From CF-46 sp042408445 (GTDB taxonomy: Bacteria; Chloroflexota; Limnocylindria; Limnocylindrales; CSP1-4): a DNA stretch of 64,000 nucleotides. Positions within the stretch are counted from its first letter, which is position 1. Each line of letters starts with the position of its first letter. The notes under the pieces were generated by a model that ran no database searches, had not been told where the DNA came from, and was given only the letters and a program-made list of their open reading frames with translations. The stretch spans positions 90,045 through 154,044 of the forward strand of contig JBHORC010000024.1 in assembly GCA_042408445.1 (NCBI GenBank), given 5' to 3'. Both the position numbers and the translations under genes were made by a program. Shown piece after piece: positions 16,397 to 25,715 of this stretch.

Positions 16397-19078
16397 ATGG
16401 GACTACCGACCGGCCCGACCGTCACGTTCCTGTTCACCGACATCGAAGGCTCGACGCGGCTCGAGCGCACCGTCGGAGCCGACGCCTGGGCCGCAGCCGT
16501 TGCCCGGCACGACGCCCTCCTCCGCGCCGCCGTGGAGTCGCACGGAGGCGTGGTCGTCAAGACCGAGGGCGACGCGTTCTTCGCCTCGTTCGGCGATCCG
16601 GTTGCCGCACTGGCCGCCGCCGTCGACGGACAGCGACGGCTCGCCGCGACGCCATGGCCCGTCGAGCCACTCCGGGTCCGGATGGGGCTGCACCTCGGCG
16701 AGGGACGACTCCGCGACGGGCTCGCGCCGGACGAGCCGGGGGACTATGTCGGCATCGCGGTGAACTACGCCGCTCGGATCGCGGCGGCCGGGAATGGCGG
16801 ACAGATCGTCCTGTCCGACGCGCTGGCGATCGCGGCGGGTCCGGGACTCACGCGGGACCCCGACCTCGCCGACGTCCGCCTCGTCGACGAAGGGCTCCGG
16901 GCCGTCAAGGACTTCGAGGATCCAGCCCGGCTCCACCGCCTCGTCGTTCCCGGCGCGGCTGACGACGAGCGCCGGCTGCGGACGCTGGACGCGCCGACCA
17001 ACCTCCCCGGCGATGTGACTTCGCTCGTCGGTCGGGAGGCAGAGGTCCGGTTCGTCAGCGACGCGCTGCTCACGAGCCGGATCGTCACGCTGACCGGCCC
17101 CGGCGGAAGCGGCAAGACGCGCCTGGCGCTCGCGGCCGCGCGGTCGGTTGCGGGTCGCTACCCACATGGCGTCTGGTTCGTCGACCTTGCGGCCGTGCAC
17201 GACCCGGCCGTCGTCGAATCGGCGATCGCGACGACGATCGGGGTCCACGAGTCGACGGAGTCCGTCATCGGCGACATGCTCCGGGCCCGGCTCCGCGACC
17301 AGACGACGCTGCTCCTCCTCGACAACCTCGAGCAGCTCCTGCCGACCGCGGCCGAGATCGTCTCATCGCTCGTGCGAGCGGCACCGAGCCTCCGGATCCT
17401 CGCGACGAGCCGGGAGCTGCTTCGGATCGGCGGCGAGCAGGGCTATCCCGTTCCGCCCCTCGACGCGGCGGCCGGCGTCGAGCTCTTCGAGGACCGGGCC
17501 CGGATGCACAGGCCGGGAGTCGTGTTCGGTCCCGAGGCGAACGCCGCGATCCGGTCGATCTCCGAGCGTCTCGGCGGGCTGCCGCTGGCCATCGAGCTTG
17601 CGGCTGCCCGGGTCCGGATCCTCAGCCCCGTCGAGATCCTGGACCGGCTCGGTCGGACGCTCGACCTGTCGGCGGGAACGCGCGACCTTCCGGAGCGCCA
17701 GCGGACGCTCCGGGCCGCCATCGCCTGGAGCCACGACCTGCTCGACGACGCGGAACGGCGGCTGTTCCGGCGGATCGCGGTCTTTGCCGGCGGTTGCACG
17801 ATCGACGAGGCCGGAGCGGTGCTGGACGTGGATGGCGACCTGGGGGTCGATCCCGCCGACGGCCTCGAGTCCCTCGCCGACAAGAGCCTGCTCGTCATCG
17901 AGCAGCTCGAGATCGACGCCCAGGTCGGGCTTCACGAGACCCGCTTCCGGCTTCACCCGTTGATCCGCGAGTTCGCCCTCGAGCGCCTCGACGACAGCGG
18001 CGAGCGGGCCGTCATCGAGGCTCGCCACGCCGCCGTGATCACGGACCTCGCGGAGCGACTCGGAGCTGGGCTGCTCACCGCGTCCGGCGAGGCGAGCATG
18101 CGTCACCTCGATCACGAGGAGCACAACCTCCGGGCCGCCGTCGAGTGGTCCCTGTCGACAGGCAACCCGGACCCGGGCCTTCGGCTCATGGGCGCGACCT
18201 GGCGCTGGAACCAGCAGCGCGGCCGGATCCGCGACGGACGGGCCCTTCTGGCGGATCTTCTCGGCCGGCCGCCGGCTGATCCCCGCGCCAGGATCGCCGG
18301 GCTTGCCGGAGACGGTGGGCTCGCCTACTGGATGGACGACATCGCGGGCGCCCGCGCGGCGTACGAGGAGCGGCTCGCCCTCGCGGAGTCGATCGGTGAC
18401 CCCGCCCTGATCGCGGACGCCCACTACGACCTCGGGTTCGTGTTCATGGTCGGGAAGGACGCCGAGCGGCTCCAGCATCATGAGCGGCTGGCGCTTGAGG
18501 GCTATCTCGCGGCGGGGCGGGAGGGCGACGCGATTCGCGCCCGTCAGGCGTTCGTCCTCGCGCTGATGCTCGCGGGCGACTACGCGACCGCCCGCGAGCA
18601 GCAGGAGACGGCCATCGCACAGTTCCGCGAGCGCCAGTCGCACACGGAGATCGCCGATTCGCAGACGCTCCTGTCCGCGATCCTCTTCCGGCTGGGGCGG
18701 CCGCGCGACGCCTGGCGCGAGATGTCCGAAGCGCTGCGCTTCTTCTCGGCGAACGAGCTCGCGTCGGGAACCGCTCGCGCCATGGTCATGGCCGCGATCC
18801 TCGACATCGTCCACGGCGATCCAGTGCGAGGGGCCCGGATCGCCGGCGTCACGTACGAGCTGTCCCGCGCCCACAACGTGATGCTTGCCCCGGTGACCGT
18901 CCTCCACATGCCCGATCCACGCGGGCTCGCGGTCGAGCATCTCGGTGCGGAGGAAGCAGAAGCCCTGATCGATGCCGCCGCCGCGATGCCGCTCGAGCAG
19001 GTCGTCGAGGAGGTGCTGACCGTCGACGCCGAGAGCCTTCCGAGCGACGAAGTCCTGGCCCTGAACCCCACCGTTTGA
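16397..19078 (+). CDS. Class III nucleotidyl cyclase fused to an NTPase and TPR regulator
   Basis: An 893-residue signalling protein. Residues about 8-165 form a class III adenylate/guanylate cyclase domain (FLFTDIEGSTRLE and KTEGDAFFASF, the metal- and substrate-binding loops). An AP-ATPase/NB-ARC-like NTPase follows with Walker A GPGGSGKTR near 234, Walker B LLLLDNLEQLL and LGGLPLAIELAAAR. The remaining C-terminal half is helical and TPR-like. No DNA-binding domain is seen, unlike LuxR- or SARP-type relatives. An alternative GTG lies 8 codons upstream. Such cyclase-STAND fusions are common in soil actinobacteria and Chloroflexota; the trigger is unknown. Confidence 0.87.
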   Translation: MGLPTGPTVTFLFTDIEGSTRLERTVGADAWAAAVARHDALLRAAVESHGGVVVKTEGDAFFASFGDPVAALAAAVDGQRRLAATPWPVEPLRVRMGLHLGEGRLRDGLAPDEPGDYVGIAVNYAARIAAAGNGGQIVLSDALAIAAGPGLTRDPDLADVRLVDEGLRAVKDFEDPARLHRLVVPGAADDERRLRTLDAPTNLPGDVTSLVGREAEVRFVSDALLTSRIVTLTGPGGSGKTRLALAAARSVAGRYPHGVWFVDLAAVHDPAVVESAIATTIGVHESTESVIGDMLRARLRDQTTLLLLDNLEQLLPTAAEIVSSLVRAAPSLRILATSRELLRIGGEQGYPVPPLDAAAGVELFEDRARMHRPGVVFGPEANAAIRSISERLGGLPLAIELAAARVRILSPVEILDRLGRTLDLSAGTRDLPERQRTLRAAIAWSHDLLDDAERRLFRRIAVFAGGCTIDEAGAVLDVDGDLGVDPADGLESLADKSLLVIEQLEIDAQVGLHETRFRLHPLIREFALERLDDSGERAVIEARHAAVITDLAERLGAGLLTASGEASMRHLDHEEHNLRAAVEWSLSTGNPDPGLRLMGATWRWNQQRGRIRDGRALLADLLGRPPADPRARIAGLAGDGGLAYWMDDIAGARAAYEERLALAESIGDPALIADAHYDLGFVFMVGKDAERLQHHERLALEGYLAAGREGDAIRARQAFVLALMLAGDYATAREQQETAIAQFRERQSHTEIADSQTLLSAILFRLGRPRDAWREMSEALRFFSANELASGTARAMVMAAILDIVHGDPVRGARIAGVTYELSRAHNVMLAPVTVLHMPDPRGLAVEHLGAEEAEALIDAAAAMPLEQVVEEVLTVDAESLPSDEVLALNPTV

Positions 19079-19103
19079 CGGTCCCGCGGGCCGGTCGTAC
19101 GCT
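19075..19103 (+). promoter_or_regulatory. Promoter for the AAA-VWA pair, predicted leaderless
   Basis: TTGACG (19075-19080) overlaps the stop codon of the cyclase gene. After 17 bp comes TACGCT (19098-19103). The GTG of the AAA gene is only 8 nt beyond the -10 box, so the transcript should begin at or within a base or two of the start codon. Confidence 0.7.
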
Positions 19104-19111
19104 CGCCGCCC

Positions 19112-20575
19112 GTGCCTTCTCCGATCTCCGAGTCCGGCTCCCCGGGCCATCCCGTCGACCGCCCCGCGACGCTCGGGGAGCTGCGTGCCTCGGGCTGGCG
19201 CGGACGGACGGTCAAGGAGGAGCTGCGGGCCAATCTCCTCGGCCGCCTTGCGGCGGGCCGGCCGATCGTCTCCGGGATCGTCGGTTACGACGAGACGGTC
19301 CTCCCGGCGATCGAGAACGCGATCGTCGCCGGACAGGATCTGGTCCTCCTGGGCGAGCGTGGCCAGGCGAAGACGCGGCTCGCGCGGCTGCTCGTCGGCC
19401 TGCTGGACGAGGCGATCCCGGTCGTCCGCGGCGGTGAGCTCAACGACGACCCGCTTGCCCCGATCAGCCCGAGCGCCGTCGCGATCGTCACGGACCAGGG
19501 CGATGCCACGCCGATCGACTGGCTGCCCCGCGACCGGCGCTATTCCGAGAAGCTCGCGACGCCGGACATCACGATCGCGGACCTGATCGGCGAGGTCGAC
19601 CCGATCCGGGTTGCCGAAGGCCGCTACCTGAGCGATGAGCTGACGCTCCACTACGGCCTGATCCCGCGCTCGAACCGGGGAATCTTCGCGATCAACGAGC
19701 TGCCGGACCTCGCCGAGCGGATCCAGGTGGGTCTCCTGAACATCCTCGAGGAGCGTGACGTCCAGATCCGCGGCTTCACCGTTCGGCTGCCGCTCGACCT
19801 GTTCGTCGTCGCCAGCGCGAACCCGGAGGACTACACAAGCCGCGGCCGGATCATCACGCCGCTCAAGGACCGGCTCGGCTCGCAGGTTCGGACGCACTAT
19901 CCGCGAACGCTGGACCACGAGCTGGCGATCGTCCGCCAGGAGAAGCAGCGCTTCGCCGGCGAGGACGAGCCAGCCATCGCGGTGCCCGGTTTCATGGAGG
20001 AGCTCCTCGCCGAGCTGACTCATCTCGCCCGGCGTTCGCCGGAGATCAGCCAGCGGTCCGGCGTCAGCGTCCGCGTCACCGTCGCGAACGCCGAGGTGCT
20101 GGAGGCTGCCGCGCTTCGACGGGCCGTTCAGCTCGGCGAGTCGGTCGCCGCGCCGCGCGTCTCCGACCTCGGCGCCGTCATCGCCTCCACCGTCGGCAAG
20201 ATCGAGCTCGAATCTGTCGGCGACGACGCCCCCGAGGAGCGGGTCGTCGAGCGGCTGATCACGAAGGCCCTCTTCACGACGTTCGGCCGCCGGGTCGATC
20301 TCGACGATCTCGACGAGGTCGTCCTGTCCTTCGAGGACGGGCTCGTGATCGAGACCGGCGACCGGGTCGCGTCACGTGACTACGTCCGCTGGATGGCCGA
20401 GATCCCCGGTCTCACGGATGCCGTCCGCCGACTCGGCACGTTCGACGTCACCGACGGCGCGGAGGAGCCTGCGGTGGTCGCCTCCGCGGTCGAGTTCCTG
20501 CTCGAGGGGCTGCATCTCTCGCGCCGGATCAACAAGGACCGCTCCAGCTCGGGCGTCATCGTCTACCGGCGATGA
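19112..20575 (+). CDS. MoxR/magnesium-chelatase-like AAA+ ATPase
   Basis: A 487-residue AAA+ protein. Walker A is GERGQAKTRLAR (about 84-95), Walker B lies in GIFAINELPDL, and sensor-like FVVASANPEDYTSRGRIITPLKDR follows, the arrangement of MoxR and chelatase I subunits. Partners of this family remodel or load metal into client proteins together with a VWA protein, and that partner is encoded directly downstream with a 4-bp ATGA overlap. The start GTG has no Shine-Dalgarno, consistent with the leaderless promoter. Client unknown; no obvious chelation substrate lies nearby. Confidence 0.88.
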   Translation: MPSPISESGSPGHPVDRPATLGELRASGWRGRTVKEELRANLLGRLAAGRPIVSGIVGYDETVLPAIENAIVAGQDLVLLGERGQAKTRLARLLVGLLDEAIPVVRGGELNDDPLAPISPSAVAIVTDQGDATPIDWLPRDRRYSEKLATPDITIADLIGEVDPIRVAEGRYLSDELTLHYGLIPRSNRGIFAINELPDLAERIQVGLLNILEERDVQIRGFTVRLPLDLFVVASANPEDYTSRGRIITPLKDRLGSQVRTHYPRTLDHELAIVRQEKQRFAGEDEPAIAVPGFMEELLAELTHLARRSPEISQRSGVSVRVTVANAEVLEAAALRRAVQLGESVAAPRVSDLGAVIASTVGKIELESVGDDAPEERVVERLITKALFTTFGRRVDLDDLDEVVLSFEDGLVIETGDRVASRDYVRWMAEIPGLTDAVRRLGTFDVTDGAEEPAVVASAVEFLLEGLHLSRRINKDRSSSGVIVYRR

Positions 20576-22707
20576 CCGCCGGCTTCAGCCCGGATCCGCG
20601 CGACCTCGAGTCGCCTGCCGCGAGCGCCGTGCCGCGTGAACCCGTGCTGGCCCGCGCCGCGCGCTACGCCCGCTGGGACGGGACCCAGACGATCCCGGCG
20701 CTCGATGCCGACGAGATCCTCGATGCGATGGCGGACGACGTCATGGCCGAGGGCGACCTCTCCGAGGCGCTGCGCCGGCTGATGGAGCGGGGCTGGCACA
20801 CGAGCGACCCGACCCGCCGCGACCTCAAAGGCTTGAACGAGCTGCGTGAGCGGTTGCGCCGACGACGCGAGGAGCTCCAGGAGCGATACCAGCTGCGCGA
20901 TGTGCTCGCCGACGTTCGCCAGGAGCTCGAGGACATCGTGGCCGAGGAGCGAGCCGGGATCGAGCGCCGCCTGGACGATGCGGCCCGGCCGACGGACGGG
21001 TCCGGCGACGACCAGGTCTCGGACGCGGCCCTGCGGGCGATGCTCCGTGATGCCGCCGCACGCCGGATGGACCAGCTCGACGCGCTGCCCCACGACGTCG
21101 GCGGCCAGATCCGGCGGCTCGAGGAATACGACTTCATGGAGCCGGCGGCGCGCGACCGGTTCAACGCGCTGACGGAGCGACTCCGGAAGCAGACCCTCGA
21201 TCGATTCGTCGAGGGCCTCTCGGAGGCGATCCAGGGCACGACGCCCGAGGATCTCCAGGCGAACCGCGACATGGTCCGCGACCTGAACGAGCTGCTCGAG
21301 CAGCGGCTCGAGGGACGCGAGCCGAGCCAGGGCGACGTCGACGAGTTCCTCGGCAAGCACGGCCGGTTCTTCCCGGGCGCCCAGTCGCTGGACGACATCG
21401 TGGAGCAGCTGACGCAGCGGATGGCGGCGATGTCATCGCTCCTCCGGTCGATGACGCCCCAGCAGCGGGCAGAGCTCCAGTCGATGATGGACGCGCTCCT
21501 CCGCGACGATCGCCTCCGCTGGGACCTCGCCCGCCTCGCCTCGAACATGGACCAGCTGATGCCGGACGGGATGGGCGAGGGCTACGAGTTCAGCGGCGAC
21601 CAGCCGCTCGGGCTGGAGCCGGCGCTCGACCGGATCGGCCAGCTCCAGGCGCTCGACCAGCTGGAGGACCAGCTCGGGGCCGTCGAGTCGCCGGGCGATC
21701 TGGCGGATCTCGACCGGGACGGCGTCCGCGACCTGCTCGGGCCCGAGAGCGCTCGGGATCTGGAGGCGCTGGACGACCTGGCGAAGCGTCTCGAGGAGGC
21801 CGGCTACCTGTCGCGGAAGGGCGATCGTCTCGAGCTGACGCCGCGCGGCAGTCGACGGATCGGCCAGAAGGTCCTCGACGATCTCTTCGCCCGCCTGTCA
21901 CGCGACGCGTTCGGCGGCCACCGGATCGACCGGACGGGTCGGGGAGGGGAGCGCGAGGAGACGACGAAGCCGTACGAGTTCGGCGACCCGTTCCACCTCG
22001 ACATCCGGGGAACGATCGAGAACGCGCTCCGTCGTCCGGAGAACGCCCCCGCCGAGCGACTCGCCCGCGGCGAGCCCGGCGTCCACCTCTCGCCGGCCGA
22101 CTTCGAGGTGTTCCGGACCGAGCAGATGACCCGGACGTCGACCGTCCTGCTCGTCGACATGAGCCGCTCGATGCTCCTGCGCGGCTGCTTCGTCGCCGCG
22201 AAGAAGGTCGCGGTCGCGCTGGACACGCTGATCCGGACGCAGTTCCCGCACGACGACCTCTCGATCATCGGCTTCGCGTACTACGCCCGCGAGCTGCGCT
22301 CCGACGCCCTCGCCGAGCTGACGTGGCACGGCTACGAGTACGGCACGAACCTGCAGCACGGCCTGATGCTCGCGCGGCGGATCCTCGCCCGGCAGCGGGG
22401 CGGCGACCGCCAGATCGTCGTGATCACCGACGGCGAGCCGACCGCCCATTTCGAGAACGGGCAGGTCGAGTTCAGCTACCCGCCGACGCGGCGGACGATC
22501 CAGGAGACGCTGCGCGAGGTCCAGCGCTGCACGCGCGACGGGATCACGATCAACACGTTCATGCTCGAGCGGTCCCGGGCGCTCGCCGAGTTCGTCGCCC
22601 TGGTCACCCGCCTGAACCGCGGCCGGGCGTTCTACGCGACGCCGGAGCGCCTCGGCGAGTACGTCCTCGTCGACTTCGTCTCGAACCGGACGCGTGGCGC
22701 AGGCTGA
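20572..22707 (+). CDS. VWA-domain partner of the MoxR-like ATPase
   Basis: A 711-residue protein, rich in charged helices over residues 1-480, with a C-terminal von Willebrand A domain. The MIDAS motif DMSRS is near residue 529, and VVITDGEPTAHF supplies the later metal-binding Asp. The long helical N-terminal part (many Leu-Arg-Glu heptad-like runs) probably forms coiled coils that dock on the ATPase ring. The start overlaps the AAA stop. Together they form the usual two-component AAA-VWA chaperone unit. No signal peptide, so cytoplasmic. Confidence 0.88.
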   Translation: MTAGFSPDPRDLESPAASAVPREPVLARAARYARWDGTQTIPALDADEILDAMADDVMAEGDLSEALRRLMERGWHTSDPTRRDLKGLNELRERLRRRREELQERYQLRDVLADVRQELEDIVAEERAGIERRLDDAARPTDGSGDDQVSDAALRAMLRDAAARRMDQLDALPHDVGGQIRRLEEYDFMEPAARDRFNALTERLRKQTLDRFVEGLSEAIQGTTPEDLQANRDMVRDLNELLEQRLEGREPSQGDVDEFLGKHGRFFPGAQSLDDIVEQLTQRMAAMSSLLRSMTPQQRAELQSMMDALLRDDRLRWDLARLASNMDQLMPDGMGEGYEFSGDQPLGLEPALDRIGQLQALDQLEDQLGAVESPGDLADLDRDGVRDLLGPESARDLEALDDLAKRLEEAGYLSRKGDRLELTPRGSRRIGQKVLDDLFARLSRDAFGGHRIDRTGRGGEREETTKPYEFGDPFHLDIRGTIENALRRPENAPAERLARGEPGVHLSPADFEVFRTEQMTRTSTVLLVDMSRSMLLRGCFVAAKKVAVALDTLIRTQFPHDDLSIIGFAYYARELRSDALAELTWHGYEYGTNLQHGLMLARRILARQRGGDRQIVVITDGEPTAHFENGQVEFSYPPTRRTIQETLREVQRCTRDGITINTFMLERSRALAEFVALVTRLNRGRAFYATPERLGEYVLVDFVSNRTRGAG

Positions 22708-22868
22708 GGGCTGGTCCTCCCGACGTCGCGTGGCGCGCATGACGCTCCGCCCGCGGGCGGTCGCGCAAATCGAGCACACGAGAGCGGTTGCGCTGACGTA
22801 GTCTGACCGACGCTCGCCCTCCGTCCGGCGCGAGCGGAGCCGGCGAACCGGCCCGCGCGAGGGAACAC

Positions 22869-23369
22869 ATGACTCCGCTGCTGGCGCTCTTCCTGTTCCT
22901 GCATGTCATGGGCGCGATCGCGGTCTTCGGACCGACGTTCGCATTCCCGATCATCGCGAGCCACGCCCAGAAGGCGCCTCAGCACGGCAACTTCGCCGCC
23001 GTCGTCAGCGAGTTCATCGAGCGCCGGATCGTCATCCCCGGGGCGATCGTCCAGGGCATCACGGGCCTGGCCCTGATCCTGATCCTCGGCGTGAACCCGT
23101 TCACGGACACGGCCTGGCACTGGCTCCTGCTCGGGATCGCGCTGTACCTCGTGGCGATCGGGTTCGCGATCGCGGTGCAGGCTCGGAACGCCGAGAAGAT
23201 GGTTCATCTCACGAGCAACATGCCGCCCGGACCGCCGCCCGCCGGCGCCCCGGCCGGACCACCGCCGGAGATCGTCGCAACCGGTCGGGCCCTCGCCCGA
23301 GGCGGCCAGTTCCTCTCGGTCCTCATCGTCCTGATCGTCATCCTGATGGTCACCAAGCCCTCGTTCTGA
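22869..23369 (+). CDS. DUF2269-like integral membrane protein
   Basis: A 166-residue protein with four hydrophobic segments: about 3-25, 55-75, 82-102 and 143-162. Conserved His and Gly occur in FLHVMGAIAVFGP, and an acidic/basic FIERR lies between helices. A Pro/Gly/Ala loop (PPGPPPAGAPAGPPP) precedes the last helix. The pattern fits DUF2269-type membrane proteins, some of which resemble cytochrome-binding subunits; function is unknown. A GAGGGA binding site precedes the ATG. The 161-bp gap upstream contains a TAGTCT -10-like hexamer at 22799-22804 without a clear -35. Confidence 0.75.
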   Translation: MTPLLALFLFLHVMGAIAVFGPTFAFPIIASHAQKAPQHGNFAAVVSEFIERRIVIPGAIVQGITGLALILILGVNPFTDTAWHWLLLGIALYLVAIGFAIAVQARNAEKMVHLTSNMPPGPPPAGAPAGPPPEIVATGRALARGGQFLSVLIVLIVILMVTKPSF

Positions 23370-23430
23370 GTCGCGGCTCGAGCGCGACTACCATGGCGGG
23401 ACACAGCCCGAATGCAGGAGTCCCGCCCAG

Positions 23431-24861
23431 ATGCCCCACGTCGCCGAACGCGTCCCTGACCTGACCAGCCAGCTCGGCGGCGCCGCCCATCTCGACGGCG
23501 AGACGCTGGTGGTCGACGACGAGGCCGCCTTCCGCGACGGCACCATCCGGGACCTCGCCTGGACCGCCGCCTTCGCGGCGGACCCGGACACGGTCGCCGC
23601 TGCCCAATGGCTGATCCATGAGGCCGCGCGGGTGCTTGGCGCCCACAGCGCGAGCATCCACGACCTCTACATGGCGCGCGCCCGCGGCGAGGTTCACGGG
23701 TTCACGGTGCCCGCGATCAACATCCGGGCCCAGACGTTCGACATGGCCAGGACGGTCTACGAGACCGCGCTCGCGGCGGACGTCGGCGCCGTAATCCTCG
23801 AGCTGGCGCGGAGCGAGCAGACGTACACGTTCCAGCGACCGATCGACTACTCGACGGCGGTCCTCGCCGGGGCGATCGCCGCCGGCTGGCGCGGCCCCGT
23901 CTTCATCCAGGGCGACCACTACCAGTTCAACGCGAAGAAGTACGCGAGCGACCCGGAGACGATGACCGAGGAGCTCCGGCGGGCGTGCCGCCTCGCGCTC
24001 GACGCCGGCTACCGGAACATCGATATCGACAGCTCGACCCTCGTCGACCTGACGAAGCCGGACCGCGACAGCCAGCAGCGCGAGAACTACCTCCGGGCAG
24101 CGGAGCTGACGGCGCTGATCCGGTCGCTGGAGACCGACGGCGTCACGGTCAGCGTCGGCGGCGAGATCGGTGAGGTCGGCAAGGAGAACTCGAACGAGGA
24201 GGAGCTCGTCGCCTACCTCGACGGCTATCGCGCCGAGCTGGAGCGTCGCGCGCCGGGGGCCATCGGGCTGAGCAAGGTGAGCGTCCAGACCGGGACGTCC
24301 CACGGCGGCGTCCCGCTGCCGGACGGTTCCGTCGCCCAGGTCAAGCTCGACTTCGACGTCCTTCGGCGCTGCGGTGACGTCGCCCGCCAGTACGGTCTCG
24401 CGGGGGCCGTCCAGCATGGCGCGTCGACCCTGCCCGACGAGCTGTTCCATCGGTTCCCGGCGGTCGAGACCGCGGAGATCCATCTCGCGACCGGGTTCCA
24501 GAACACGCTGTACGAGCATCCGGCGTTCCCCCGGGAGCTCCACGAGGCGATCGAGCACTGGTGCCACGAGAACGCGGAGGACGAACGGAAGCCGGACCAG
24601 ACTGACGAGCAGTTCGTCTACACGACGCGCAAGAAGGCGATCGGGCCGTTCAAGCGCCAGCTGTGGGACCTCTCGACGAAGGACGAGATCCTCGCCGCGC
24701 AACGCCGCAAGATCGCGTTCCTCTTCACGGAGCTCGGGGTGAACGGGTCACGCGAGATGGTGGACCGCTACATCCATCCCGTGGAGCAGCGGTCGGCCAT
24801 GCCCGAGTCGCTCCGGCCCGCGACGGCAAGCGCGGCAGGTTCGTCCAGCCAGGCTTCCTGA
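23431..24861 (+). CDS. Class II fructose-bisphosphate aldolase family protein
   Basis: A 476-residue TIM-barrel aldolase of the zinc-dependent class II type. Recognisable zinc and phosphate regions are FIQGDHYQFN, GGEIGEVGKE, the SVQTGTSHGG loop and AVQHGAST. It is about 100 residues longer than typical FbaA, with an N-terminal helical extension and an Ala/Ser-rich tail. Probable role: reversible cleavage of fructose 1,6-bisphosphate in glycolysis/gluconeogenesis; a tagatose- or sedoheptulose-bisphosphate preference cannot be excluded. CAGGAG precedes the ATG, and a TACCAT -10-like box lies at 23389-23394. Confidence 0.83.
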   Translation: MPHVAERVPDLTSQLGGAAHLDGETLVVDDEAAFRDGTIRDLAWTAAFAADPDTVAAAQWLIHEAARVLGAHSASIHDLYMARARGEVHGFTVPAINIRAQTFDMARTVYETALAADVGAVILELARSEQTYTFQRPIDYSTAVLAGAIAAGWRGPVFIQGDHYQFNAKKYASDPETMTEELRRACRLALDAGYRNIDIDSSTLVDLTKPDRDSQQRENYLRAAELTALIRSLETDGVTVSVGGEIGEVGKENSNEEELVAYLDGYRAELERRAPGAIGLSKVSVQTGTSHGGVPLPDGSVAQVKLDFDVLRRCGDVARQYGLAGAVQHGASTLPDELFHRFPAVETAEIHLATGFQNTLYEHPAFPRELHEAIEHWCHENAEDERKPDQTDEQFVYTTRKKAIGPFKRQLWDLSTKDEILAAQRRKIAFLFTELGVNGSREMVDRYIHPVEQRSAMPESLRPATASAAGSSSQAS

Positions 24862-24912
24862 CCGCGGGAGCGCCTCGCGTCGGAGACTCGGTCAGTCCGG
24901 GCCCGATCCGAC

Positions 24913-24930
24913 GGCGCGCGCGGGCGCGCC
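24913..24930. terminator. Possible bidirectional terminator between convergent genes
   Basis: GGCGCGC (24913-24919) pairs with GCGCGCC (24924-24930) around a 4-nt loop, placed between the aldolase stop and the stop of the opposing repeat-protein gene. There is no T run, and such GC hairpins arise easily in this DNA, so confidence is low. Confidence 0.35.
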
Positions 24931-24947
24931 GGCCGCGCTCGACCCCG

Positions 24948-25676
24948 CTAGGGGCAGATCGGGAGCAGGTCGCAGACGAGCGGCGTCGGCGCCGGAGTCG
25001 GCGCCGGTGTGGGCGCGGGCGTCGGCGGCGGCGTGGGGACGGGCGTGGGCTGCGGGGTCGGTTGCGGCGTTGGCGCGGGCGTTGGCCGTGGCGTCGGGCG
25101 CGGCGTGGGTCGCGGTGTCGGGCGTGGTGTCGGGCGAGGCGTTGCGACGGGCGTCGGGACGGCCGTCGGCCGAGGTGTGGGCGCAGGAGTGATCCGGGGC
25201 GTGGGCGCCGGCGTCACCACGACCACAGGGGTCGGAGCTGCTGTCGCTCCCGGCGCGGCCGTTGCGGCAACCGGGGTCGTGCCCGGCCCGGCGACCCCCG
25301 TGGGGCCGACGGTGGGAGCGATCGGTCCCGCCGCGCCGGACGTCGCGCCGCCCCCACCGGTGCCGGTTCCCGCGGCGCCGGCCTGCCCGGCGGTTCCGCC
25401 GGGGCCCGACGTTGCGCCGGCAACACCGGATTCGGGGCTGGCCGTGGAGCCGTCCGGCTGGACGACCACGGCAGCGTTCCCGGCGGCTTCCTGCTGGAGC
25501 ACGGCGCCAGGTACGTCCGCTGCCGGGGATGCCGTGATCGCCGGGCCGTGCACGCCCGTCAGGACCGCGACGAGGATCACGAGCGCGGGCGCGAGGGCGA
25601 TGGCAGCGCGGCTGCGATTCGAGGGCAGGGTTCGGTCCTCCGGGCGGCGTCGTCGCGGGATCCGTTGGCCGGTCAC
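24948..25676 (-). CDS. Secreted Pro/Thr-repeat protein
   Basis: A surface or secreted low-complexity protein. From the GTG at 25676 it has a basic n-region (PRRRR), a hydrophobic segment AAIALAPALVILVAVLTGV and then an Ala/Ser/Gly linker. About 78 residues of PTP-type repeats (TPRPTPRPTPAPTP pattern) follow, ending LVCDLLPICP with two Cys. Repeats of this kind act as rigid wall- or matrix-spanning stalks and are often glycosylated. An ATG at 25754 would give 268 residues but puts 49 residues ahead of the hydrophobic segment and places two strong hairpins inside the coding region. I therefore prefer the shorter form, although it has no clear Shine-Dalgarno. Confidence 0.6.
   Translation of the reverse strand: MTGQRIPRRRRPEDRTLPSNRSRAAIALAPALVILVAVLTGVHGPAITASPAADVPGAVLQQEAAGNAAVVVQPDGSTASPESGVAGATSGPGGTAGQAGAAGTGTGGGGATSGAAGPIAPTVGPTGVAGPGTTPVAATAAPGATAAPTPVVVVTPAPTPRITPAPTPRPTAVPTPVATPRPTPRPTPRPTPRPTPRPTPAPTPQPTPQPTPVPTPPPTPAPTPAPTPAPTPLVCDLLPICP
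24981..25214 (-). repeat. Degenerate tandem repeat coding for PTP units
   Basis: Short units around GGCGTGGGCGTGG-like sequence encode the Pro-Thr-Pro stalk on the minus strand. Copies differ mainly at third positions and at the residue between PTP units, so selection on the protein pattern is more likely than a recent expansion. Confidence 0.75.
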
Positions 25677-25715
25677 CGGACGAGCACCAGACCCGTCGTG
25701 GGAGGTGATGCTCTT

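Noticed and set aside
24981..25214. Short tandem repeats considered as a CRISPR array
   Set aside because: Units are contiguous, degenerate, and translate to PTP repeats; there are no unique spacers of constant length.
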